Source: a bacterium (GTDB lineage: Bacteria; UBA8248). From it: DNA of 64,000 nucleotides. Within the stretch, counting starts at the first letter, position 1, and each line of letters opens with the position of its first letter. The notes beneath the pieces were generated by a model. That model saw only the letters and a program-made list of their open reading frames with translations, made no database searches and was not told where the DNA came from. The DNA lies in contig JAJEJD010000002.1 in NCBI GenBank assembly GCA_022828125.1, positions 18,988 through 82,987 on the forward strand, given 5' to 3'. Positions 17,588 through 24,915 of this stretch are shown here, piece after piece. The translations under genes were made by a program, and so were the position numbers.

Positions 17588-18058
17588 TCAGATACGTTTG
17601 ATGACGTCGCCTGCGCGAATTGAGCCTTCGCGTAATACCTGCGCGTTCAGCCCCGAGCGGTTGATGAGCGCGTCGTGCAGGCCGTCTATCCCAAGCAAAT
17701 TCTCGAAATACCTGCATGGCTCGTTCAGGCGAACGCCGCGCATCCTTACATCGCCTACCTGAAATTCCGCGCCCACCAGGTGATTGAGCGGAACGCCGCG
17801 CGTCACGATGTTTCTCCTGCTCTGACCCGCGTCGAGATGGATATCGTGGTCGCGCGTAAGCGCCTCGATCGCTTCTATTTCGATGAGCGTGACCTCGCGA
17901 TCGGGCCCCTGTTTTTTGGAGTACGTTCCCACGCCCTCGGCGTAGCGATCTCCTGCAAGTCCTGATCCTGCAACTGCTTGCGCCTGGGCGACCTCCATCA
18001 TGGGTTCACCGCCCACCGAGGCGATATGCACCGAGACCACCTCGCCCTCGAAAGTCAT
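17588..18058 (-). CDS. MOSC-domain protein
   Basis: About 156 residues from ATG 18058. A GSGLAGDRYAEGVGTY block, EVTLIEIEAIEAL and GVRLNEPCRYFENLLG followed by GLNAQVLREG match the MOSC (molybdenum cofactor sulfurase C-terminal) domain, which binds or delivers sulfur-containing or molybdenum-linked groups. The cysteine in NEPCRYFE is at the usual reactive position. ATG 18058 overlaps the stop of the SelW-like selenoprotein gene by four bases (GCATGA). A longer in-frame start at 18133 would lie inside that gene and is rejected. Confidence 0.85.
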   Translation of the reverse strand: MTFEGEVVSVHIASVGGEPMMEVAQAQAVAGSGLAGDRYAEGVGTYSKKQGPDREVTLIEIEAIEALTRDHDIHLDAGQSRRNIVTRGVPLNHLVGAEFQVGDVRMRGVRLNEPCRYFENLLGIDGLHDALINRSGLNAQVLREGSIRAGDVIKRI

Positions 18059-18297
18059 GCTTTCACATGCTCCCCGATGAGATTGACGGCTTCTTCTTCC
18101 GTGGGGAAATTGCCCGAGTCGAGTTTCGACCACAAAAGCTCGCCGTCAAGCACCAGTTCGAAAGAGCCGACGCGGAAATTACCGTCCTCGTTTCCGGCGA
18201 TTTCCATGTCCGGGTAATGTTTTTTCAGGTCCTGAGCCAACTGCTCATATCGTGGCCCGTAGTTTCACTTTTCGCAGTATTCAACGTGAAGTTTCAT
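18055..18297 (-). CDS. SelW-like selenoprotein (SelT/SelW/SelH Rdx family), in-frame UGA read as selenocysteine
   Basis: A conventional reading starts at TTG 18240 and misses the redox motif. Extending upstream in frame to ATG 18297 gives 80 residues with one internal TGA at 18265-18267, reading MKLHVEYCEK-U-NYGPRYEQL. This is the CXXU site of the Rdx thioredoxin-like family, followed by the family blocks RVGSFELVLDGELLWSKLDSG and FPTEEEAV. GGAGAGGGG precedes the ATG at good spacing. Directly after the UGA is a small stem-loop listed separately. The protein is a small cytoplasmic selenol redox protein with no certain partner. Its stop overlaps the MOSC start, so the two are coupled. This implies SelA/B/C/D elsewhere in the genome. 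Confidence 0.85.
18233..18267 (-). promoter_or_regulatory. candidate bacterial SECIS element
   Basis: After the UGA (18265-18267) come 17 bases, then the stem TGAGC (18243-18247), loop AGTTG, and closing stem GCTCA (18233-18237). The apical loop starts 22 bases after the UGA and has G at its second position. Both agree with the usual bacterial SECIS layout (hairpin within roughly 16-37 bases of the UGA, G early in the loop). The stem is short, so the call leans on the protein evidence. Confidence 0.6.
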
Positions 18298-18505
18298 TCA
18301 TCCCCTCTCCGGTAGAGAACAAAAGTTGGCGGGCACCCGCATCATAGAAGAATTCCGCCGCGAGGAGAAGGCGTGCAGGAAGCAAAGTCCTCAAATCTGA
18401 TTCTTCACACGCCGACAATTCTCCGAAACCCCCACGCGGCTTGACTATTTCGCCCACACAAGAGAAAAACACCCCGATTTCCAAAACAGAACCCGAGGAG
18501 GAGAA

Positions 18506-19909
18506 ATGGCTGGTATCACGCGTGTGGGAGCATATATACCCTTTCATCGGCTGGGCGGAGATACCGTGCGGGCCGTATGGGGCAGCGGCAGTCCGAGGGC
18601 TTCACGCCCGCTGGCCGGTTTTGACGAAGACCCCATCACCATGGGGGTGGAGGCGCTCATCAACGCCGCAGGCTGGGGCGATTCCGAGGTCGATTCGCTG
18701 TATTTCGCCTCTACGTCTCACCCATATGCCGAAAAATCAAACGCTTCCGTGCTTGCCGCGGCGGCGGATTTGCCCGAAAAACTCTTCACCCTGGATGCGG
18801 GCGGCTCGGTGCGCGCGGGCACATCCGCCCTCAAGGCTGCGTGTGACGCCATAGAAGCGGGCTCCTCCAAATCGGCGGCTGTTGTGGCGGCGGAGAAAAG
18901 GCCATCCCTGCCGGGAAGTCCAGATGAACTAAGCCTTTGCGACGGCGCGGCGGCGGTGTTGCTGGGCAAGGGGGAGGACGTCGCCGCCGAGATCGAGGCG
19001 ATTTACTCATGGTCCGAGGATTTCATCGACAGGTGGCGGTTGCCGGGCGAGGGCGCCGTATCCGCAGGCGACGCCAAATTCATCCAGGACTACGGCTACG
19101 TGCGCCAGAGCGTCGCCACGGTCGAGGGATTGCTTGAGCAAACGGGCGCCACGAGGGAAGACATCGCGCGCGTGCTCGTCTACGCCCCCGACGCCCGCAC
19201 CCACGCCGCAATCGCCCGAAAACTGGGCTTTCCCGAGTCGGCTTATCCCGAAAACCCCCTCATCGCGCGTCTCGGGGACTCGGGAGCGGCGGCGCCTCTG
19301 CTATCCCTCGTCGATGCGCTCCAGGGCGCGGAACCGGGCGAACACATCATCGTCGCGGGTCACGGGAGCGGGGGGGAGGCCATCCTGCTCCGGGCGACGG
19401 ACAGGGTCCATTCCTTAAGATCACAGCGGGGAGTCGGCTGGTCCGTCGAGCGAGCGCGGCCCATCCCGAATTACGGTCAATGGTTGAAATTCAATGGTTT
19501 ATCGCCCGAGGAGGAAATCAAGCCCTTCACCTCGCCCAGCATCCTGTGGAAGGAAAACAGGGCGACCATGCGCCTGATGGCCGGCGTTTGCCGCTCATGC
19601 GGGGAGCTCCAGTATCCCCGCCAGCAGGTCTGCAACGCCTGCGGCGCGCGGGATGAGTGGGATGAGCGGAAACTGAGCCGCCGGGGCAAAATCTTCACCT
19701 TCATCCACGATTACCTGCCCCCGTCGCCCGAGGGCTTCATCACGATGGCCACGGTGGAATTAGAGGGCGGCGGGCGCTTTTACGGCCAGATGACGAACCA
19801 GGTGAAGGACGACGTCCACATCGGTATGGAGTGCGAACTCGTTTTCCGGCTTCTCCATCAGGGCGATGGGTATTATAATTACTTCTGGAAACTGCGCCCC
19901 GCCGAATAG
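18506..19909 (+). CDS. HMG-CoA synthase/KAS III-like protein fused to a DUF35 zinc-ribbon OB-fold domain
   Basis: 467 residues. Residues 1-~330 have the thiolase-fold HMG-CoA synthase/ketoacyl synthase layout (VGAYIPFHRL opening, DSLYFASTSHPYAEKSN, LCDGAAAVLLG). Residues ~360-467 are a DUF35 domain with zinc ribbon CRSCGELQYPRQQVCNACG and an OB-fold ending. Where family enzymes have the nucleophilic Cys (ACYGGT-type block), this protein reads GGSVRAGTSAL, so the Cys seems absent. It probably supports or partners the next gene, an SCPx thiolase 47 bases downstream, in acyl-CoA condensation or cleavage. A strong GGAGGAG precedes the ATG. Confidence 0.8.
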   Translation: MAGITRVGAYIPFHRLGGDTVRAVWGSGSPRASRPLAGFDEDPITMGVEALINAAGWGDSEVDSLYFASTSHPYAEKSNASVLAAAADLPEKLFTLDAGGSVRAGTSALKAACDAIEAGSSKSAAVVAAEKRPSLPGSPDELSLCDGAAAVLLGKGEDVAAEIEAIYSWSEDFIDRWRLPGEGAVSAGDAKFIQDYGYVRQSVATVEGLLEQTGATREDIARVLVYAPDARTHAAIARKLGFPESAYPENPLIARLGDSGAAAPLLSLVDALQGAEPGEHIIVAGHGSGGEAILLRATDRVHSLRSQRGVGWSVERARPIPNYGQWLKFNGLSPEEEIKPFTSPSILWKENRATMRLMAGVCRSCGELQYPRQQVCNACGARDEWDERKLSRRGKIFTFIHDYLPPSPEGFITMATVELEGGGRFYGQMTNQVKDDVHIGMECELVFRLLHQGDGYYNYFWKLRPAE

Positions 19910-19956
19910 GGCATTCTCTTTTCCTCGGGAAATACATATTTTTCAAGGAGTTGGCC

Positions 19957-21153
19957 ATGAGCGGAAACATCGCCGGAAAAGTCGCCATCATCGGCGCGGG
20001 CATCACGAAATTCGGGGAACTCTTCGAGCAGAGCTATAACGACCTCGTGGTGGAAGCCGCCTTCGAAGCCTATGCGGACGCGGGCGTGAGCGGCGAGGAT
20101 ATCGAAGCCGCATGGCTGGGCACGTATCTGCCGCTCGGCTGGGGCTTCGACGGCACGGGCGGCCCCTCGCTCGCAGAGGCGCTGAACCTCTACCCGAAGC
20201 CCGTCTCGCGGGTCGCGAACTACTGCACCACGGGCATGGAGGCCGTCCGCATGGCGGCGATGGCCGTGGCCTCGGGGATGCACGACGTCGTCCTCGCCGT
20301 CGGCGCCGAGAAGATGCGCGAGGTCCCCCCGCGCGGCAGCCTGGTCGCACAACACGTTGAAAAACTTCACCCTATGTACTCGAAGGGCCGCACGGCGCCG
20401 GGCAGCTTCGCCGTCCTGGCGAGACGGTATTTCGAGGAATTCGGCGCGGACAAGGAAGACCTCGCCGAGGTGGCGGTGAAGAACCACTACCACGGGAGCC
20501 TGAACAAGCGCGCGCATTTCAGAAAAGAGATCACCAAGGAACAGGTCCTGAAGGCCCCTCCCGTCACGGAACCCTTGGGGCTGTACGATTGCTGCCCCAC
20601 GACGGACGGCGCCGCCGCCGTCGTGCTCTGCCGGGCGGAGCTGGCCGAGGCGCGCTTCGACAAGAAAGACTACGTCCTGATCGACGGCATGGGCCTTTCG
20701 TGCGCGACGGGCTACATCACCACGGCGTTCAACCCCAAGTTCAGCTTCATCGGCTTCGAGGCCACCCAGGAGGCCGCGCGCCAGGCCTATGAGCAGGCCG
20801 GCGTGACGAACCCCCGCGAGGAGATAGACGTCGCGGAAGTGCATGATTGTTTTACGATTACGGAGATTCTGAACTACGAGGATCTGGGCTTCGTCGAGAA
20901 GGGAGAGGGCCCCGATTTCGTGAAAAGCGGCGCGAGCAGGCTCGGCGGCGAGCTGCCCGTGAACACCTCGGGCGGCCTCAAGAGCTGCGGCCATCCCATC
21001 GGGGCGACGGGCGCGCGCGTGGTCGCCGACCTGACGCACCAGCTCCTGGGGCGCTGCGGCGACCGCCAGGTGAAGGGCGCCAAGCGGGCGCTCGGCCACA
21101 CCCTGGGCGGCCCCGGCGCCGTCTCGAGCGTCTTCGTTCTGAGCAAGAACTAG
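19957..21153 (+). CDS. SCPx-type thiolase (acetyl-CoA acetyltransferase family)
   Basis: 398 residues. The opening VAIIGAGITKFGEL, the nucleophile region VANYCTTGMEAVRMAA, EVHDCFTITEILNYEDLG and the C-terminal SCGHPIGATGARVVADL block with the catalytic His are the SCPx/thiolase-lipid-transfer subfamily signature. It catalyses thiolytic C-C cleavage or condensation of acyl-CoAs. ATG 19957 has AAGGAG six bases upstream; a TTG two codons earlier is less likely. It forms a pair with the upstream synthase/DUF35 fusion. Local GC is higher than in the neighbours. Confidence 0.88.
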   Translation: MSGNIAGKVAIIGAGITKFGELFEQSYNDLVVEAAFEAYADAGVSGEDIEAAWLGTYLPLGWGFDGTGGPSLAEALNLYPKPVSRVANYCTTGMEAVRMAAMAVASGMHDVVLAVGAEKMREVPPRGSLVAQHVEKLHPMYSKGRTAPGSFAVLARRYFEEFGADKEDLAEVAVKNHYHGSLNKRAHFRKEITKEQVLKAPPVTEPLGLYDCCPTTDGAAAVVLCRAELAEARFDKKDYVLIDGMGLSCATGYITTAFNPKFSFIGFEATQEAARQAYEQAGVTNPREEIDVAEVHDCFTITEILNYEDLGFVEKGEGPDFVKSGASRLGGELPVNTSGGLKSCGHPIGATGARVVADLTHQLLGRCGDRQVKGAKRALGHTLGGPGAVSSVFVLSKN

Positions 21154-21166
21154 CCAGCCGAATCAT

Positions 21167-21191
21167 GCCCCCGGGCGCCCGCCCGGGGGGC
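21167..21191 (+). terminator. terminator after the thiolase gene
   Basis: A very GC-rich hairpin (GCCCCCGGGC pairing with GCCCGGGGGGC, three-base loop) lies 14 bases after the thiolase stop, followed by only three T. Strong stem, weak T-tract. Confidence 0.65.
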
Positions 21192-21646
21192 TTTCACCTG
21201 GGCAACTCCCCGCATTTCCGCGCATTCTCTGTTATCGCAGAGGTCTCGTTCCATGGCAGAATTCCCCTGCGCCGCGATACCGCGTCGTCATTTCTCAAGA
21301 AAATAAATAGTCTGAAATTTATCGAAAAACCCCGTGAATTTATCGATATTTATCGAATTTTTCGGAAATTATTATTTGCATTTTGCGCGTTCCGCACCTC
21401 GCCCGGGCGGCGGCTCGATTCCCGCGAGCAGCACCCCTTCCGCCACCTGAAAAACCCCGAGTCGACGGGCGGCCTCTCCAGCATACCCCATCGACGCGAA
21501 AACCCGGCGACGGCAAATGCGGGGAAGTGCGCGGGCCGGGCCGGCCGGTGAAGAAGGGCGTGTCGACCGAACGGGAGGGACTCTCCTCCCGCGCAGCCGC
21601 CCCGCGGCAGATATCGAGTCCGCGTCTTCCACCGGCCCCGGCCGCC
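21192..21646. other. 455-bp spacer with AT-rich TTTATCGA repeats
   Basis: Between the convergent thiolase and permease genes I see no credible gene. About 21295-21370 is AT-rich, unlike the flanks, and carries three direct copies of a TTTATCGA-containing decamer (21316-21325, 21337-21346, 21347-21356). The rest is GC-rich without a recognisable element. Confidence 0.5.
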
Positions 21647-23404
21647 TCACGCTTCTCCGCCGGAAGCCGGCCTGGGAGGTTCCACGCGGACGGTCACGAT
21701 GTCCACGCCGTGGTATTGCTGGTGACGAACCGAAGCCGCGAGATGGCGAAGGAGCCGGAGCGACACCTCGTGTTCGAGCAAGTCATCTTCTGTCTGTTCA
21801 CCGAGCAGTGCGACCTGATCCTCCAGGTTCCCCTCCTCGCCCGTCGCGGCGATGAACTCGAGAACCGCTCCGCCGCCTTCTTTTTTCGCGAGCAGAACCA
21901 GGCGCCGCCGCCCGCTCGGCTCTTCACCTTCATCTCGCCGGAGGAGCGCCAGCAAAACCTCCTCACCCGCGGCGCTCAGGCGATGCGCCATCGACTCGTC
22001 CCAGCCGCCCCCGGCGGCGAATTCGCAGAGAAACTCCCTGATCCCCGGCAGGGCCGACTGGTCGAACCCCACTTCCGTCCGGCTGGGTCGGGGTTCCGTG
22101 ATCTCCGTGAACAGGGTCATGATGATGGCGACGAGGCCGCCCGCCGTCATCCCGTTGTTCAAAAAGCCGCCCGCGAATTTCGAGAAAAACTCAGGAAAGA
22201 TGACGCCGCTCTGGAACCCGATGCCCATCCAGAACGCGACGCCGACGATCAGGCTCTTGCGGTAGTCGATCCCGTCCTGAAGGATTACCTGCACGCCCAC
22301 CATGAAGAGCATCGCGATCATGATGAGAAGATAGGCCCCGAAGACCGGCCCCGGTATCGCCAGCATCAGGGCGAGCGCCTTTGGCAGAAACGCAAGCGCC
22401 AGGAACACCGCGCCGGCCGCGATTCCGACGTGGCGGGCCGCCACCCCGGTGAGCTGGGCCAGGGATGCGCCCGTCGTATAGGAGGTGTTCGGCGCCGTCC
22501 CCGCCAGACCCGACAGCAGGTTGCTCAGCCCGTCAGCGGCCACGGCGCCCTGCACCGCCTTGAAATCCACTGCGCGGGGTCTGCGCCAGGAGACGCGCTG
22601 AATGGCGACGGCGCTGCTGATCGTTCGGATGGCGCCGATCATGGCCGCCAGCAGGAACCCCGGAAGAAGCGTCCAGAAAGCCGCCCCGAAGCCGAAATCA
22701 AGGCCCGGCCATTGAACCCGGGGCAAACCGACCCACGAAGCCTCCGCGACGCGGGCCGTGTCGTAGAGGCCGAAAGCAGCGGCTACGGCAGAGCCTCCGA
22801 AAACGCCGATGACAGGCGCCCAGAGGCGAAGCGTCCCCCTCGCCTTCAGCGTGATTCCGCAGATGAGGAGCAGTGTTGACAGAGCGCTCAATTGAGCTCC
22901 GATAGCCGGGCTGCCTTGCGGAACATCCTTGAGGAGGTTAAAGACGGCCGACATGACCGAGACCGGGATCAGCATGAGCACCGTTCCCGAAACGGTCGGG
23001 GTCAGGATCCGGCGGAACAGCGAGAGTCGATCGGAGACGACAAACTGGAAGAGCGCCGAGACGACCACCAGGGTGGCGAAGATAGCGGGCCCGCCGGCTG
23101 TGAGCGCCTCGATGGAAACCGCGATGAAAGCCGCGGAACTCCCCATCATGAGCACATGACTCATTCCGAATCGCCCGAGCCGGAGCGCCTGGAGAATCGT
23201 GGCGGCGCCTCCGATTGCGACGGCGGCGAACACGGCCCATGCCAGATACGCTTCGCCCTGTCCGGCGGCCCGCATAATGATCGTCGTGATCAATATCGTG
23301 GCGGATACGCTGAGAGCGGTGAGTTGCAGGCCCAGCCCGAGAGCAATCGTTATCGGCGGCTTTTCGTCGGCCTGGTAGCGTAGCCCCGAATCATTCGAAC
23401 TCAT
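21647..23404 (-). CDS. NCS2-type nucleobase permease with C-terminal HATPase-like regulatory domain
   Basis: 585 residues, about 130 longer than usual for xanthine/uracil permeases. Residues ~20-450 hold about twelve to fourteen membrane helices and typical NCS2 blocks such as GLAGTAPNTSYTTGASLAQLTGVA and FGAYLLIMIAMLFMVGVQ. Residues ~455-585 are soluble (PGIREFLCEFAAGGGWDES ... LSAAGEEVLLALLRRDEGEE ... VALLGEQTEDDLLEHEVSLRLLRHLAASV). They resemble a histidine-kinase-type or anti-sigma-type ATPase domain; this part is a weaker inference from pattern. Substrate is probably a purine or pyrimidine base. The ATG overlaps the stop of a 68-residue ORF by four bases. Confidence 0.8.
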   Translation of the reverse strand: MSSNDSGLRYQADEKPPITIALGLGLQLTALSVSATILITTIIMRAAGQGEAYLAWAVFAAVAIGGAATILQALRLGRFGMSHVLMMGSSAAFIAVSIEALTAGGPAIFATLVVVSALFQFVVSDRLSLFRRILTPTVSGTVLMLIPVSVMSAVFNLLKDVPQGSPAIGAQLSALSTLLLICGITLKARGTLRLWAPVIGVFGGSAVAAAFGLYDTARVAEASWVGLPRVQWPGLDFGFGAAFWTLLPGFLLAAMIGAIRTISSAVAIQRVSWRRPRAVDFKAVQGAVAADGLSNLLSGLAGTAPNTSYTTGASLAQLTGVAARHVGIAAGAVFLALAFLPKALALMLAIPGPVFGAYLLIMIAMLFMVGVQVILQDGIDYRKSLIVGVAFWMGIGFQSGVIFPEFFSKFAGGFLNNGMTAGGLVAIIMTLFTEITEPRPSRTEVGFDQSALPGIREFLCEFAAGGGWDESMAHRLSAAGEEVLLALLRRDEGEEPSGRRRLVLLAKKEGGGAVLEFIAATGEEGNLEDQVALLGEQTEDDLLEHEVSLRLLRHLAASVRHQQYHGVDIVTVRVEPPRPASGGEA

Positions 23405-23607
23405 GGCGCAACCGGTATTCGAGTGCCGCCGCGCGCCTGCGCGAGGGCCGCGTCTTCAACTTCGCCGAAAGAACCTCCCGCGCCGTGGCGCGTCATCAAC
23501 GAATCCCGCGCATCGCGAATGAATCCGTGCCTCAAGGCGTCGTTATCCTCTTCCGTCATGTGCGAAGGCGGGGCGGTGATTGGAAATATGCTCGAATCAT
23601 AGGGCAT
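23401..23607 (-). CDS. small hypothetical protein coupled to the permease
   Basis: 68 residues (51 if the internal ATG, MTEEDNDALRHGFIRD, is used). It is charged, with no membrane segment or known motif. Its TGA overlaps the permease ATG (ATGA), the arrangement seen at many true junctions in this window, which is the main reason to accept it. No function can be assigned. Confidence 0.5.
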   Translation of the reverse strand: MPYDSSIFPITAPPSHMTEEDNDALRHGFIRDARDSLMTRHGAGGSFGEVEDAALAQARGGTRIPVAP

Positions 23608-23944
23608 CGGACGTGAATGTCAAGAATTCAGGATGTCCCGAACAGTCAGCGCCGGTGTCGGAACGGATAACCCGCCAGCGAAATCCGGCGCCTCTCCTCT
23701 CCGGTGAACGACCCGGCAAAATCAGGATTCAGCCCCGCCTCGTACGCCGACGGCCGAGCGCTGCATACGGCTTTCCGCTTCGGTGAGCCGCCATGAGAAG
23801 TCGGACATCCTCCCCGTCGCACGCCTCGTCTCATCCCGAGTTCACCAATCCCTCCTTGTTCTGTAATCTTTCTTGCAAGAGGAGCTTCACCCACCTCACG
23901 AAGAGAACCCGAAGCACCACACGAGGAACACGAGGAGACCCGAG
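23608..23944. other. 337-bp spacer, nothing recognised
   Basis: Lies between the divergently read 68-residue ORF and the thermonuclease gene, so it should hold both promoters. No clear -10/-35 pair, hairpin or credible short gene was found apart from the GGAG before the nuclease ATG. Confidence 0.4.
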
Positions 23945-24385
23945 ATGCGCTTAAAGACCCGACTCATCCTGTACGGAATCATAACCCTGGCCCTTGCGCT
24001 CGCGGCCAATGCGGCGGCGTTCGATCAGCGCGTGCCTGCGCGCGTGACGAGAGTCATCGACGGCGACACCTTCAAGGTCGAGGCCAGGCCCTGGCCGGGC
24101 ATCGTCGCGCAGGCCAATGTTCGGATACGGGGCGTCGACACGCCCGAGACCGGCCGGCGGGCGAGGTGCGGCGACTACGAACGCCGGCGGGGCCGCGCTG
24201 CGCGCGAATTCGTCCGCGGCGTCATCGGCACGGACGTATGGCTCATCAACGTGAGCTACGGCAAATACGCCCGCCGCGTCGTGGCGAGCGTGTGGCTCGC
24301 GGACGGGCGCGACCTCGCCACGCTGCTCCTCGCCACCGGCCACGCCCTGCCCTACCGGGGCGGCCGACGCCCGAGCTGGTGTTGA
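23945..24385 (+). CDS. thermonuclease (SNase)-family exported protein
   Basis: 146 residues. The signal peptide MRLKTRLILYGIITLALALA-ANAAA is followed by a Staphylococcal-nuclease-like fold. RVIDGDTFKV, NVRIRGVDTPETG, the YGKYARRVVASVW strand with the catalytic Arg, and LATLLLATGHALPY at the end are the family blocks. It would cleave nucleic acid outside the cytoplasm in a calcium-dependent way. The start at 23945 is chosen for its GGAG and the signal peptide; an upstream in-frame start (23873) would put a non-signal sequence in front. A single CGDY cysteine and a C-terminal WC remain in the mature protein. Confidence 0.82.
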   Translation: MRLKTRLILYGIITLALALAANAAAFDQRVPARVTRVIDGDTFKVEARPWPGIVAQANVRIRGVDTPETGRRARCGDYERRRGRAAREFVRGVIGTDVWLINVSYGKYARRVVASVWLADGRDLATLLLATGHALPYRGGRRPSWC

Positions 24386-24388
24386 GGG

Positions 24389-24419
24389 GTCAAACGCGAG
24401 TGATGAATGAGCGTTTGAC
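24389..24419 (+). terminator. inverted repeat just after the nuclease gene
   Basis: GTCAAACGC and GCGTTTGAC form a perfect 9-base inverted repeat with a 13-base loop four bases after the stop codon. There is no T-run, so its role as a terminator is uncertain. Confidence 0.4.
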
Positions 24420-24463
24420 GCGAGTGAAGAGGGGTTGTTGAAAAAGCCCGAGGAGAGAGGAAT

Positions 24464-24611
24464 CACTCCCCCCTTGAGGGGGAGTCAACGAGGCAAGGGC
24501 GAAGCCCGCAGGCGAGTTGGTGGGGGGACATGCCACAGAAAAGCTCCCCCCACCGATTCAGCCTTCGCACAAACCGCTCGGCTTCATCGACTCCCCCTCA
24601 AGGGGGGAGTG
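24464..24611. repeat. 148-bp nested palindromic element (family 1)
   Basis: The ends are long inverted repeats: CACTCCCCCCTTGAGGGGGA at the left and its near-complement ending in AAGGGGGGAGTG at the right. Each is itself a C/G-run palindrome. Inside is a second pair, GGTGGGGGG and CCCCCCACC. No coding capacity. It looks like a miniature inverted-repeat or REP-like element. Confidence 0.7.
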
Positions 24612-24724
24612 GTTTCTTCTCTCTCGTCAGTTGCCTAAATTCCCAAAAAGCCCCTCGTTGGGGGACATTGCCTTTAGTGGGAAGACCGCTTTCGCGCGAA
24701 CCCCCGACCTCCCTCTTTGAAACC

Positions 24725-24835
24725 AACCCCCCCTACCCCCCCCCTGACAGGGGGGTAAAAAAGGCGACGCGCCCCACTGGGCTGAGGGGGTTTTGCTTTT
24801 TCTTGCCCCCCTGACAAGGGGGGGTAGGGGGGGTT
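24725..24835. repeat. 111-bp palindromic element (family 2, copy a)
   Basis: Starts AACCCCCCCTACCCCC and ends with the inverse GGGGGTAGGGGGGGTT. Internal CCCCCTGACAGGGGGG and CCCCCCTGACAAGGGGGG palindromes lie near each end. A second copy is at 40854-40965, and the right-hand ~57 bases are identical in the two. Confidence 0.8.
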
Positions 24836-24915
24836 GCCTTTATCACCTGACAAAAGGGGCTTTTATCAACAACCCCTCATCAATCGCGTTCGCCCTTCGA
24901 TACGCGGCTTCGCCG

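Noticed and set aside
21383..22879. 498-codon plus-strand open frame
   Set aside because: Antisense to the permease, Arg/Glu/Asp-rich without any domain pattern.
24386..24915. CRISPR array
   Set aside because: The repeats are C/G-run palindromes of unequal length, not evenly spaced direct repeats with unique spacers; no cas genes in the window.
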